Below are positions 11,675-22,875 of a stretch of DNA of 64,000 nt, in pieces. Position numbers and translations under genes: made by a program. The number at the start of each line of letters is the position of its first letter. The first letter of the stretch is position 1. A model generated the notes under the pieces. That model was not told where the DNA came from. It made no database searches and was given only the letters and a program-made list of their open reading frames with translations. Location: NCBI GenBank assembly GCA_033629205.1, contig CM066169.1:41560935-41624934 (forward strand), written 5' to 3'. Source of the stretch: Lithocarpus polystachyus (lineage: Eukaryota > Streptophyta > Magnoliopsida > Fagales > Fagaceae).

Positions 11675-12463
11675 CAAGGAGACTCATCACAGACAATGTA
11701 TTAATGGCCTACAAAACCTTACATACCATGCACTCTTGGAAAAAAGGCAAAAAGGGATCTCTTGCATTGAAACTTGACATTAGTAAGGCGTATGACCGTG
11801 TTGAGTGGCACTTCCTGCAGGGTATTATGGCAAAGCTAGGTTTTCCAGTCACTTGGATTAATTGGGTGATGGGATGTATCACCACGCCTTCTTTTTCCAT
11901 TCTTATCAATGGGAAGCCAAATGGCAACATTAGGCCATCTAGGGGGATCTGCCAGGGTGATCCATTATCACCATACCTGTTCCTGTTGTGTGCGGAGGGT
12001 TTTACTTCATTGCTGGCAAAGGCTGAGATGGACAGGCAAATTAAGGGTGTGTCTATTTGTAGAGGGGCCGCCAACAAACTCAAATTTAATGTTTGCAGAT
12101 GACTCTATTCTCTTTTGCCGGGAAACTACTGGAGAGGTGCAGGTGATGAATGGGATGCTACAGGTTTATGCTAATTCTTCAGGCCAGTGTATTAATATAG
12201 AGAAGTCATTGGTTTATTTTAGTAGCAATACCCGTGGTAACCATGGGGATGAGATTGTGTCACTCTTGGGCGTAAGGGAGGTGGAGGGATTTGATTCTTA
12301 TTTGGGTTTACCGACATTGGTGTGTTGAGCAAAATACCAAACTTTTTCTTTCTTGAAGGATAGAGTTTGGAAAAAATTGTAAGGTTGGAAGGGGAAGATG
12401 TTATCCAAGGCGGGGAAGGAAGTGGTTATCAAGGTAGTCGCTTAAGCTATTCCTACTTATACC
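11675..12463 (+). pseudogene. LINE reverse transcriptase (partial, frameshifted)
   Basis: Non-LTR RT motifs in order: LITDNVLMAYK near 11685, LDISKAYDRVEW near 11770, RGICQGDPLSPYLF near 11942, and the catalytic FADDSILF near 12094. A frame change near 12065-12085 separates the GDPLSPYLF segment from the FADD segment. Later stops occur at 12326 (TGA where Arg is expected) and in 12379-12445. The role is target-primed reverse transcription. This copy lacks the endonuclease and cannot act alone. Confidence 0.85.
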
Positions 12464-13200
12464 ATGGGGGTATTTCAATTACCAGAGAAATTGTGTGATG
12501 AACTCAACTCCTTGTGTGCTAAATTTTGGTGGGAGCAAATAGGCAATGAGATGAAAATTCATTGGAAGAGTTGGGATTGTTTAACTCAACCAAAAAAGGA
12601 AAAGGGTATGGGCTTTAGAGATTTGAGGTATTTCAATGTCACTATGTTAGCCAAGCAAGGTTGGAGGTTGTTGAAAAATCATGAGTCTCTAATGTTTAAA
12701 TGCTTCAAGGCCAGATATTTTCCTCGGTGTAATTTTCTTCGTGCAAAAGATTCTCCAAACAGCTTTTTTGTTTGGAAAAGTATAGTGGTTGCCTTACCAA
12801 TTTTGAAGAGTGGGTGTTGTTGGAGAGTAGGGAATGGAGAGTCCATTGAGGCTACTAAGGATAAATGGATTCCAAACTACCCTTCAAATAAAATTCTACA
12901 TCCGGTGCATGGTATGAAGGAGGGTAGGAGAGTATCGGATCTTATTGACTGGGACATTCATGGATGGAAAAGGGACATCATTATGGCACATTTTACTTGG
13001 GAAGAGGCTGAAGTTATTTATAGAATCCCATTGAGTCGAAGGGTTGTGGAGGATTCAGTAGTATGGCTGCATAATAAGAAGGGAGAGTATTCAGTTCGGT
13101 CTGGGTACCATATTGCACGACAAGTGTTGAGGAAAGCTGACTGGGCTGAATCATCAATAGGAGTGGAAGGCAGCAGATGTGGAGCACGTTATGGAAGCTG
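12464..13200 (+). pseudogene. LINE ORF2 thumb and connection region
   Basis: Open for 245 codons with features of the plant L1 post-RT region: AKFWWEQ, IHWKSWDCLTQPKKEKGMGFRDL, and ending with KGEYSVRSGYHIA, which precedes the zf-RVT domain. It has no ATG significance; it is an internal piece of ORF2 delimited by stops. It overlaps the next frame at 13177-13200, where a frame change joins it to the zf-RVT domain. Confidence 0.8.
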
Positions 13201-14082
13201 AAAATACCTAGGAAATTTAAAATTTTTGGTTGGAAGGCGTGCCATGATATTCTTCCCACATGGATGAGTCTAGCAAAACGAAAAGTTGTGCCGGAAAGCT
13301 TGTGTCATTGTTGCCAGAAGGAACTCGAGGATGCTGTTCATGCTATATGGGGGTGTGGAGCAGCCCAAGATGTTTGGGCAGGAAGCCTCACCATGTTGCA
13401 GAAAATTCGGACTAACCATTGTGATTTTTTGCAGCTTGTTGAGTCGTTGGCGGACAAGTTAAATACAACAGAGTTGGAGCTTTTCTTTATCCAGTCTTGG
13501 CTAATCTGGAATCAAAGGAATGTGGTTGTCCATGGAGGCCAGATGAAGGACCCACGGTGGCTGAATAAGAGGGCAGCTGAACTGTTAGACGAGTACAAGA
13601 ATGCACAAGCAAGGATGGTTATCTACAATGCAACACCAAGATGCTGCAGCTACTGGCAGGCCCCTGCGCAAGATGTCTACAAATTAAATTTTGATGCAGC
13701 GATCTTCTCAGATATAAATTGTCTTGGTGTTGGCGCAATAGTTTGAAACCATGAAGGTGAGGTGATGGCTGCTATGTTGGCAAAGGGAGAGTATGTGCAC
13801 AATAGCGATGAAGCAGAAGTTTTGGCCTATCGCAAAGCCTTGGAGTTTGCTATGGAAGCTGGTTTCTCAAACCTGGTAATTGAGGGAGATAATTCAAATG
13901 TCATGAGAGCACTTTCGGCACTTGCAGTAAATAATTCCTTTTATGGGCATGTAGTTGATGACATTAGATCTTATTTTTTGGGTTGGCAATCTGTTGGTCT
14001 TAGCTGTGTTAAAAGGAAAGGGAACATGGTGGCTCATTCCTTAGCTAGATATGCTAGGAACATTGTGGATGCTTTGTATTAG
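13177..14082 (+). pseudogene. LINE zf-RVT and C-terminal RNase H
   Basis: The zf-RVT (reverse transcriptase zinc-binding) domain is seen as WKLKIPRKFKIFGWKACHDI with C-H-C-C residues in ESLCHCCQKELEDAVHAIWGC near 13297-13359. An RNase H of the RVT_3 type follows: KLNFDAAIF near 13681, GVGAIV, EAEVLAYRKALEFA near 13810 and VIEGDNSNVMRAL near 13878. One TGA at 13744 sits where Trp or Arg is usual. The downstream part is open to a TAG at 14080. Confidence 0.82.
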
Positions 14083-14246
14083 ATGGAGGATGAGCCTCCA
14101 TTTGCTGTAGATGCTTTGCATTATGATCGTTTACATATTAATGAATGAGTGAATCTTTCGTCAAAAAAAAAAAAAAAAAAATTATCAAGAAACGGGTGAT
14201 GAAAGTAAGAAATCTTATGGTCAACACGGTTTGGAGGATGCCAAAT

Positions 14247-14251
<5 letters not shown>

Positions 14252-14280
<29 letters not shown>
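14252..14280. repeat. (AT)n microsatellite
   Basis: Uninterrupted TA repeat just left of a Helitron 3' end. Confidence 0.9.
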
Positions 14281-14285
<5 letters not shown>

Positions 14286-14289
14286 CACA

Positions 14290-16240
14290 CTAGTGTTATG
14301 CCCATGTGATGCATGGCTTAAGAAACGTATATGTAAATCAAACAATTTATTTTAATAATATAATTAAATTACTTATCTTAAAAAATTAAATTAAAAATTT
14401 TGAACTTATAAAGGAGATTTTAACTCTTTGATAGTAACACTACACAAAATTAAGGACAAATTTAATACATTGAGATGATGATTATATGAGAATAAAAATG
14501 ATGACTTTAAGAAAGAAAAAAATGTTAGAATGGAATAACAAATCATATAATGAATATACGGCAATTTTCATTAAACAAAAAAATTATTTAAAAAATTATA
14601 AGTAGAGTTAATAGAGAAAAAAATTTATTTAAATGGGAATTGAATGGCTGTCCTTAAGAGTGAGAATTATATCTAAATTTACCTTATTTTTCCAAGAGGG
14701 TAATTGGAAGTTTAGAACACAAAAAATACCAAAAAAAAAAAAAAAGAGTCTGACAACATACATAATATTTAGAAAAAGAAAAGGAAAATAAGCACGATTG
14801 AAACTAACTCGGGATTCATGCTGAAAGTCAATAGAGGCTTTGGCCTGAGACTTATTCCCTGTACTCTAAATCTCCTCCCAGCTTATGTTAAACAAAATAG
14901 CATCATAAACACATAAGCTCTTGTTGTGTCTAGACATGGCAAAATGGGCAGGTTGGGTCGGGTTCGGGTTGGGTCAATCGGGTTACAGGTCAAACGGGTC
15001 ACGGGTCAAAAACGGGTCATTTAGCGGGTTAAAAATGGGTTCGGGTCAATCGGGTTGCGGGTCAGGTCGGGTTGGGTCGGGTTGACCCGTATTTTTCACA
15101 TGATTTTTTTTTTTTTTTGTTTTTTTGTTTTTTTTTTATATAAAGAAAACAACATGTATTTGCCATTTAGAAAGTTATGCAACAAATTACTTGATGTAAA
15201 ATGCATTATTTTGAATTCACCACTTATATCAAGAATGAACTCAGTTAAACTTATTAATACTTATTCAATAATTTTAAAATTATACAAATCTTAACATTGC
15301 TATCTAAAACATAATAACACAAAGATAAGTAAAACAAATACACAAGTTTTATTTCTACACAATATCAACATTCCAAAATATAAAACAAAATTACAAATGA
15401 CTTATTAGATAACTCATTTGATAAAGAATAAAAAAATATAAGATATTTACAATCTTGAAAATTAATTTTATAATCTATTATCAATTGTGGTTGACACTCT
15501 ATTTCAATTTGAAATATACATTAAAGTTTGATTGCTTACTTATTTATTCATGGTCTCTTTTATGAATATCATATCATTGTTAAGTAACTCACACTTTAGG
15601 AAATATTATAATTTATATTAAAAAGCCATTTATTTTGGACATAAATTATTAAAAAATAGGTCTAAGCATTCATAATTTATGTTAATTTGATACTTTGGCT
15701 TCACTATATTCACACTTATGAATGTTTCTCACACATGTCTACAATTTTAAATCTATGTTTTTAACTTTATTATAACCAGATTATCTTTAAATCTATTTAT
15801 ATCTAAAAATCTTTACTCATTATAGAATGCTCAACCATTTATCTTTCAATTATTTGCATGCAGTTATGTAAATGTATCAATTGTTTTCTTAAAGCTCACA
15901 ATAAAAAATTAAACCAATATTGTCTTAATTTTACTATTTTTTTTTTACAAAAAAAAAAAAAATTTAAAAATGTTTCAGGTTCGGGTCGGGTTGCGGGTTA
16001 GGTCGGGTTGACCCACAAAAAACACGGGTCGGGTCATGGGTCAACCCGTTTTTGCTTCAGGTAAAAAACAAATTGGGTTCAGGTCGAGTATTTTTCAGGT
16101 CGGGTCGGGCCGGGTCAAAAAATTATGACCTGTTTTGCCATGTCTAGTTGTGTCTTATTGCTTGATTGCACATCTTGTAAAGTTGCTTGATTGCATCCCA
16201 TGAAGTTGTTTATTTTTTATTAGCTTTTATATATAGTAGA
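14290..16240 (-). mobile_element. Helitron-like element split by a hAT-like element
   Basis: Read on the minus strand it starts TCTACTATATATAAAAGC after an A (16240) and ends with a short imperfect hairpin (CCATG...CATGG), then ACACTAG followed by T (14290). Without the hAT insertion and one TSD copy it is about 727 bp. There is no coding capacity. The hairpin is weak, so the 3' end is less certain than the 5' end. Confidence 0.5.
14931..16146. mobile_element. Non-autonomous hAT-like DNA transposon (1216 bp)
   Basis: Terminal inverted repeats TAGACATGGCAAAA (14931-14944) and TTTTGCCATGTCTA (16133-16146) are perfect over 14 bp. An exact 8-bp target duplication GTTGTGTC lies at 14923-14930 and 16147-16154, diagnostic for the hAT superfamily. 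Both subterminal regions are packed with GGGTCGGGTT-like motifs, probable transposase-binding sites by analogy with other hAT elements. The roughly 850-bp centre is AT-rich with no transposase. Confidence 0.88.
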
Positions 16241-16701
16241 TAAATATACATTATAGATTACCATTTTACGCTAATTAGGAATTACTACTATACTATAACC
16301 CATTCAAAATGAAGATCGGTTTTATCTCAATAATCAAATAGATATAAGTATATAACTCTCTAACTCATGCACATGTCTAAGTCTTCCTAACTATGCACGT
16401 TGGGTATTTTTTTAAACTTTAAAATTTCGTGAGATAGCATTAGCACGTATCTAAAAAGTTTTTATATTTATTTAAAAACTAGTGATAAAGCAATAGTTGA
16501 TAGGAACAAATAAGAAGTTATTTTTATCTATAAATGTGTGTAAGTGTGAAGCTAAAATTTAAATCTAAAAAATAAGTAGCATGTGAAGAGAAAATCCAAA
16601 AAAAAAAAGTAACCGTGTGTGAAGAGGGAATCCAGAGATAAAAAAAAAAAAAAAAAAAAAAAGTGATGTTGCTGTTTATTTTTACGTGTAGTAATATAAT
16701 T
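16241..16701. other. AT-rich intergenic DNA
   Basis: No gene or bounded element seen. It contains two poly-A runs near 16600 and 16640. Confidence 0.5.
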
Positions 16702-17016
16702 TAAGTAAAAAAATAGTAAAAAATATATTAATAGTAAAAGGATTAGAATTCTAAATTCGTATGATAGTTTTAAATTTTCATTTCTATAATATCATCAACT
16801 TTGTTACATTTGACTTGTTTCGTCTGTAGCTTAATAAGATTGCCATCATTTTTAATAGTAAAATAAGTATATATCTATTAGGAACTTTATATATAGCGTT
16901 TAGGTTCATAGAGCTATAGAAGTCTAATGTTATAAGAAGTTTTTGTTAAAATAATAGATTAATAAATTAAGTAAAAAAATAGTAAAAAATAAATTAATAA
17001 TAAAAGGATTAGAATT
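16702..17016. repeat. 49-bp direct repeat pair
   Basis: TAAGTAAAAAAATAGTAAAA begins at both 16702 and 16968. The two 49-bp copies differ at two positions and are 217 bp apart. The origin is not recognised. Confidence 0.7.
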
Positions 17017-17081
17017 TAGATTTTGTAATCCAATTAAGATTTCTATCAATTTAGAAATTATAAGAGAAGAAGATAAGAACA

Positions 17082-17106
17082 AATATATATATATATATAT
17101 ATATAT
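17082..17106. repeat. (AT)n microsatellite
   Basis: TA repeat in AT-rich DNA. Confidence 0.85.
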
Positions 17107-17316
17107 CTATTTTTTTTTAAATCTAAAAAAATTTCAACAATTTGGTAAAGCCACTTGGTGCAATCACGGCTTTTAAACCCAATTTTTATTATATAGTATA
17201 TGATATCAGATTTTTACATGTTCTAAAAGACTAAATTGCAGTAGCAAACACTAATCATGACAATTGCATATTTAAATATGAAAATTCAGGATTCGATTCT
17301 TTCAAATCAACTTTCA

Positions 17317-17545
17317 TATCATATTGTTTCTCAAAAAAAAAAAAAAACTTTCATATTATATATTTTTCTCATAAAAAAAATTCATATCATATATAGGTTT
17401 CTCAAAAAAAATCATATCATATATATATTTTTTAATTATTTGATTCCTATTTACCTCCTGTGACATATATTATATATATATATATATATATCATATCATA
17501 TACTTTTTTTTTATTTGATTCCTATTTACCACTTGTGACATATTA
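17317..17545. repeat. Local AT-rich duplications with ATCATATCATATAT and TTTGATTCCTATTTACC units
   Basis: The phrase ATTTGATTCCTATTTACC followed closely by TGTGACATAT occurs at about 17438-17468 and 17512-17543. CATATCATATAT-type units recur between 17317 and 17505. It looks like slippage or local duplication. Confidence 0.6.
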
Positions 17546-17726
17546 GATTGTCTTTTCTACACTTCTTGGGTTCAAAAAAAAATACCGCTCTACATAATCC
17601 TATCATGATTATATAGTTTTTGATAAAGTTTAAAATGTTGTTCATTATTTTATTAATTTTATTTCATATTTTATTTTTTACAATCGCTGCTCGTAAGATT
17701 GATATAAGTTTCTATCATCTTAGCTC

Positions 17727-17757
<31 letters not shown>

Positions 17758-17812
17758 AAAAAAAAAGAGAAGAAGAAGAAGATTGATATAAGTAGGTAGA
17801 AGTTCTAAATTA

Positions 17813-18012
17813 AACCTTATAATTCAAGTTACGTAAAACCCTGGTTTTCTTTTATTCTTTTGAAATTATTTTTGAGAAATTATATTTTAAACCTTATAAT
17901 TCAAGTTGCATAACAAATTAAACTCCATAATTTTAAAAGTAATAAATTAAATCTTGATATTTTAAAAAAATAATAAATTAAACTTTATAATTTCAAAAGT
18001 AACAAATTAAAT
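17813..18012. repeat. Degenerate repeats of an AAATTAAACTTTATAATTT unit
   Basis: The phrase TTAAACCTTATAATTCAAGTT occurs twice and related TAATAAATTAAA(C/T) phrases several more times in 200 bp. No ends were found. Confidence 0.5.
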
Positions 18013-18027
18013 TTGAGGTTTCAAAAC

Positions 18028-18156
18028 TAATGGTCCATTTGGATTGAGGAGGAGAGAGGGAGAGTAGAGTAGTCTAAAATTAGCTTATTTTTAGTCAACT
18101 CTACTTTACTCCCCTTCACTCCTCCTCCTTCCCCCCTCCATCCAAACGGGCCATTA
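18028..18156. mobile_element. MITE (129 bp), superfamily uncertain
   Basis: Long inverted termini: TAATGGTCCATTTGGATTGAGG at the left and the complement of TAATGGCCCGTTTGGATGGAGG at the right. The flanks are consistent with a TA target duplication (TA|ATGG...CCAT|TA), but the end base is ambiguous because TAA/TTA also read as part of the inverted repeat. No coding. Confidence 0.65.
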
Positions 18157-18786
18157 AGTGATAAAAAAGTCTTTAATCAAATGATATTAATTACACTTTT
18201 TTTTTTCTCTCCTTACAATAAATATATATGGGAGTGTGATTCAAATCAATTTATCCTTCAAATAGCTAGAGATATTTTTCTTGGCACTTACGAACCTTTT
18301 TTGATACAACAATTACAAATTACAAATATCTAATATCTAATATTGGTCAGGCAATTATAAGTGCCAAAACTCTCCTTAGCTTAGTTTTCAATATTTATTG
18401 AAGACATGTTAGTAAATGAGAAAAAGTTGCTACAAACACAATTATAAAGTAACTAAAACTCTGACTTGAAGTTACAATTTTCAACAAACTGTGTGTAACA
18501 AACACTATTCTTATTATATTACCGTGCTTCATATAGCAAGTAAATGGTATATTATATGCTGCACCAAGTGCAACTACCCTAAAATAATTGCACACCTAAC
18601 ATTTTTTTTTCTTTGATAGAAACATTTTCATTTACCTTAATTATTAAAGAATGAATAGATCATATATAGTTTGATACGACTCTATGTATTTAACTATGAT
18701 TAGGGTTTCAATTTAAAACTTTAGTATAAGAATTGCTTCGATAAAATGGTTGAATCTTTGGCTGGGTGGTGGCACATTAATTATCA
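18157..18786. other. AT-rich intergenic DNA
   Basis: No gene or bounded element recognised. Confidence 0.5.
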
Positions 18787-19469
18787 CTAGCATGTAGTCC
18801 GTGCTTACGCACGGAAATATTAACAATTGTGATGATAAGATGTTCATCTTAGTAGATTCAGTTTCCACATTGAGCTTGGAAATCTTTTTGGAGACGCCAA
18901 TGAAGCTGTAATGTATGAGAGTGTGAAGCAAGGAAGAGTGGGATTGAACATTGTATTTGAACCCGGTCTTGTTCTTAGAAATCCGAAAGGAGGAGAAAAA
19001 GGTAGTGTGTAGATCTAGTTGGTAGAGGTTGAGAGAGAAGGAGAAGACATGGGATGACGATATGGCATTAGGAGGAGATGATGTTTTACTTTATAGTCAT
19101 TCTCATTGAATTCTTTGGTTCTGGTAGTGGGCAGGTGAGATGTTCACCCATAAAAGTGTGCAGGTAAGATATTCTTGTTTAGGCCAATGAGCATTATCAT
19201 TGTGGTTTTTTTGGCTTCCGTGTTAAATGTTAATGCATCATTTGTTTGAGCATAAAAATTAGAAAATTTAGATAAGATACATGACACAAAATTAGAGTCC
19301 AATTTATAATCTAATTAGATTTTTTTTTGAGTTTTGGTTAGGACAAGTGGTACAAAATTGAAAATCTAAATCTAGACACATGGCACAAAATTGAAACTAT
19401 AATTTGGAATTCTTTTTAAGTTTCTATCTGCTTCACCTATTATTATATATATATATATATATATATAGA
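18787..19469 (-). mobile_element. Non-autonomous Helitron (683 bp)
   Basis: On the minus strand it begins TCTATATATATA after an A (19470) and ends with a hairpin CCGTGC-GTAA-GCACGG, then ACTACATGCTAG followed by T (18787). The segment near 19350-19400 (TGGCACAAAATTGAAAC) resembles common plant Helitron 5' sequence as I remember it. The 5' edge lies in a TA repeat, so it may be off by a few bases. Confidence 0.65.
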
Positions 19470-20228
19470 TTACTTTCCACCCTCAATTTAGTGATCCATC
19501 GTTGGATTTAAATTCAATTGAAAAAATTTATATATCTTTAATGCAAGACTAAACGGTCGGATCTTAAATTAAGTAAAGGCCGTCAAAAATGGTTAAAATT
19601 GGTTAAAGTTTGGTCAAACTTAGTTAAACATGGTCAGGCTTCATTTTTTATTCAAAAATAATTCTTGGATTTGACACAATTTGAGTAGGTTTAGCCCAGT
19701 GGAGATTTTTGAGTGGGTGGCATTTGGGGTGGAACTAGCTAGGGTTTTTTCTTGGTTTTCTTGCATTGAGAAAACTTAATTTATGGTAGGGTAAAACGGG
19801 GTCATAACACTCCTTTTTTGGAATTTTGTCCAATTCCATTTGGGTACTTTTCTGCTTTTTTGTTTGGTTTTGTATGACTATTGCTGCTATCATTTTCTAT
19901 TGTGATTCAGCAACACCTAAACAATTCAATAAATGAGTCAACACTTTTGTATGTTGGCATTTTTCGGGAGATAGATGTTGAGAACAAAGTCAAAAAAATA
20001 TAGACAAAATTAACACAACAAAATTAAATTAGTCCTAAAATTGAGGATATCAAAAATATGTTGAATATGTCAGCATTTTATGCGAGTCAAATGAGGGTAT
20101 GTACGTTGAAACAACTGAAGATTAAATTGATAGAATTAGTTTTGTGGCAACTAAAACGAAATTGGTCTTCAAAATTAAGGTCCATAAAGTAGTTTTTGCA
20201 AACAACAAACAGAACAGAGGGAGGGTGG
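19470..20228. other. Intergenic DNA left of copia element C1
   Basis: No gene recognised. Text near 19580-19640 repeats GGTTAAA/GGTCAAAC phrases. Confidence 0.45.
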
Positions 20229-20297
20229 TGAAAATTTTCTTTATGAAACAGAAGTTTGTATTGAAGCAAGAACAAAACAGAGATTGACTCTAAGAAT

Positions 20298-20341
<44 letters not shown>

Positions 20342-20723
20342 TGAATGAATAGAAAAATTGTATTTCTTGCTCATTTACAAACTAAAGCTAATCTCACTAT
20401 TTATAGTACAAAGCTTATGAGAATAACTGAATAACTTCAGTTTCCACATTATGCGGATTAGATCTGTGAAACCAGGGAGAAGAAACTATTTACTCAACTG
20501 ATTTCGCACCATCTTCAACTGCTCTTCAAAGGCACACACACGACACCGTTTAGGCAGAGTTATACACAATCAAATGCATAAGTGAAAACGGGCATTTTGC
20601 ATTAGATGCCATTAGTAGAACGGTGCGTTTCATCAAATTAGAAACCGCCTTCAAATCTAAACGTTAACTTCTAACTTCTTCCTCCTCGAGCTATTCTTCA
20701 ACCCAGATGAAGCTTCATCTACA
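20229..20723 (-). repeat. C1 3' LTR
   Basis: On the plus strand TGAAAATTTTCTTT...CATCTACA. It is bounded on the inside by a purine tract (minus strand CATCTGAGGGGGGATGC). It contains (GA)n at about 20300-20338 and a TATA box at 20398-20406. Confidence 0.85.
20398..20406 (-). promoter_or_regulatory. TATA box in C1 3' LTR
   Basis: TATAAATAG on the minus strand. The same box is in the partner LTR at 50010-50018. Confidence 0.65.
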
Positions 20724-22322
20724 GCATCCCCCCTCAGATGACAAGAGGAAGAATCCACCAGGAGTTTACGTCGTTGATGAAGGAAAGGAGTACATAAGGG
20801 TTTAGTGAAGATATCTGCGAAATTATCTTTACCAGAAACAAAACGAACACATAAATCTCTGCGCAAAACTTTCTCAAGAACATAATAAAAATCAACTTCC
20901 ATATGCTTTGTGCGAGAGTGAAAAACAGGATTAGCAGATAACACAATAGCAGAGATGTTGTCACACTAAAGGACAAGCACATGAGGAAGAAAATTCGTAA
21001 TTCCTTGAACAAAATTCGAAGCCAAGAAATCTCTGCAGCTATGGTGGCTAAATCCCGATATTTGGCCTCTGTGGAAGAACAAAATAAAGTACTCTGCTTT
21101 TTGGCAGACCACAAAATAGGAGAGGGACCAAGAAACAAGAAGACCAGTAGTCTAGCGACGGTCAGTGGGATCACCAGCCCAATCCACATCTGAAAATGCT
21201 GTGAGAGTCAATGGACTAGGTGTTAAAGAAATGCCATGATGCAAGATTCCTCGAATATATTGGAGAACATGTTTTGCAACTTCTAAGTGAGTAGATGTGG
21301 GTCTACTCATAAATTTGCAAAGCTGGTGAAAACAAAAGGCAAGATCATGATATGTAAAAGTCAAGTACTGAAGAGCACCCACCATACTTCTATACTCAGT
21401 GGGATCAAAGAGAGAAACACCATCATGAGGAAGTAATTTGGTGGATGGACAACATGGAGTCTTAGTAGGCTTCGAATTCTCCATATGAAATCTATAAAGG
21501 ATATCAAAAGCATACTTGGACTGAGTGATAGTAATTCCAAATTTTGAGTGAGAAATCTGTATGCCCAAGAAATAATTGAGTGATCTGAGATCCTTAAGTT
21601 CAAAAATAGTACTTAAGGCTACAATAAACTGAGCAATATGAGCAGAATTGTTCCCAATTATAATGATATCATCTACATACAGTAGCAGATAGATAATGGT
21701 GCTTATGGAATGAAAAATGAAAAGGGACCGTCAGCCATAGAAGTAGTGAATCCAAGATGGAGAAGATGAAAGGTGAATCTCTCAAACCAGGCCCGAGGGG
21801 CTTGTTCGAGACCATACAAGGACTTATGCAGTTTATACACATAGCTTGGATGAGCAGGTCCACATACCCATGAGGCTGTTGCATATACACCTCTTCTTTG
21901 AGAAATCCATGCAAGAAAGCATTATACATATCTAGCTGTCGTAAAGGCCAATTGCAGCTGACAATATTTGCCAAAACAAGCCTCACAGTAGTAGGCTTGA
22001 TCATTGGACTGAAAGTTTTAGAATAATCTAGGCCTGCCTGCTAATGAAAACCATTTGCTACAAGCCTTGCCTTGTAACAAGCAATTGAGCCATCACTGTT
22101 GAATTTAAGCTTAAAAACTCTCTTGCATCCAACCAAGTTTGCATGAGGAGGAGCAGGAACTAAATTCCAAGTGTTTTGTTTTTGTAAGGCCTGAAACTCA
22201 ACATCCAGTGCCTCACCCCATTTGGGGTATTTAGATGCAATTCTGAAAGGATGGGGGTTTGGTGTAGGTGTAGTCCAAAATGGTTTTATAGCATAATTTG
22301 GTGTTAGGCTTAGTAATGCCAA
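20657..22322 (-). pseudogene. C1 reverse transcriptase and RNase H (decayed)
   Basis: Copia RT begins YPKWGEALDVEFQALQKQNTW near 22228 and runs through CKRVFKLKFNSDGS and YKARLVANGF. It then has LDMYNAFLHG near 21925 and the catalytic YVDDI with its YVDD codons at 21669-21680, which lie in a different frame. The C-terminal part has FLGIQIS, the YRSMVGALQYLT motif and FSDVDWAGD. RNase H continues with SSTEAKYRDLA near 21060 and HSRTKHMEVDF and ADIFTKPL near 20760-20920. At least four frame changes or stops are present, including a TAG at 22041 and a break at 21669. The role would be cDNA synthesis. Confidence 0.85.
20724..20740 (-). other. C1 polypurine tract
   Basis: Minus-strand CATCTGAGGGGGGATGC ends exactly where the 3' LTR begins with TGTAGATGAAGC. 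Confidence 0.75.
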
Positions 22323-22875
22323 TCTTGGATCTAGTCAGCATAGGATGCAGATTACTAACAGTGGTAATGGAAACTTCAAGCATGATTGGGGTAGATGAAA
22401 TAGCAGAGGCAGAAATTGCAAGCAATGTAGCAATAGTGACAGGGACAATAGTTAAGGTATCTATAGGAGTATGCAATGGAGCAAAGTGAGGGAGAGGTGG
22501 GGTAGCAGGCATAGGAAGAGTGGATTGTGTGGCAGGCAGTGAAGGAGTGGATGGTGTGGCAGTCACAAAAGGAATAGATTTTGGTATATAAGGATCCAAT
22601 AAAGAAAGTTGATTTGAAGAGTGAAGATATAGGAGATTTGAAGTTGGAGAAGATGAAGAAGTAAAAGAAGTAGAAAGAGTATTGAAGGGAAATTTGGACT
22701 CATTAAACAACACATACCTAGAGGTGTAAAGATGTTGAGATTGAACATCAAGACAAAGATACCCTTTAGAATTAGAGGAATATCCTAAGAACAGACACTC
22801 CTTGGTTTTAGGCTCAAGCTTATGAGTAGTGTACGGTTTGAGATATGGATAACATGCACAGCCAAAAACTTTTAG
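22323..22875 (-). pseudogene. C1 IN C-terminal tail and linker (Ser/Thr/Pro-rich)
   Basis: The segment includes the copia IN tail LKVFGCACYPYLKPY (near 22830-22875), followed by a low-complexity linker rich in Ser, Thr and Pro, ending MLTRSKIGITKP near 22310. That linker is the usual spacer between IN and RT in copia elements. Frame changes separate it from IN and RT. Confidence 0.75.

Larger units (their letters stand above)
11660..14181 (+). mobile_element. L1-type LINE, 5'-truncated
   Basis: Contains the C-terminal part of an L1 ORF2: RT palm, thumb, zf-RVT and a C-terminal RNase H. It ends in a 19-A tail at 14163-14181. The endonuclease and RT N-terminus are missing, as in typical 5' truncation. 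A possible imperfect TSD is AAACTATCAA (near 11647) versus AAATTATCAA (14179-14188), so the left edge is approximate. Confidence 0.85.

Noticed and set aside
14945..15090. Telomere-like GGGTTGGGTCGGG repeats
   Set aside because: Not the plant telomere unit TTTAGGG; they are subterminal motifs of the hAT-like element.
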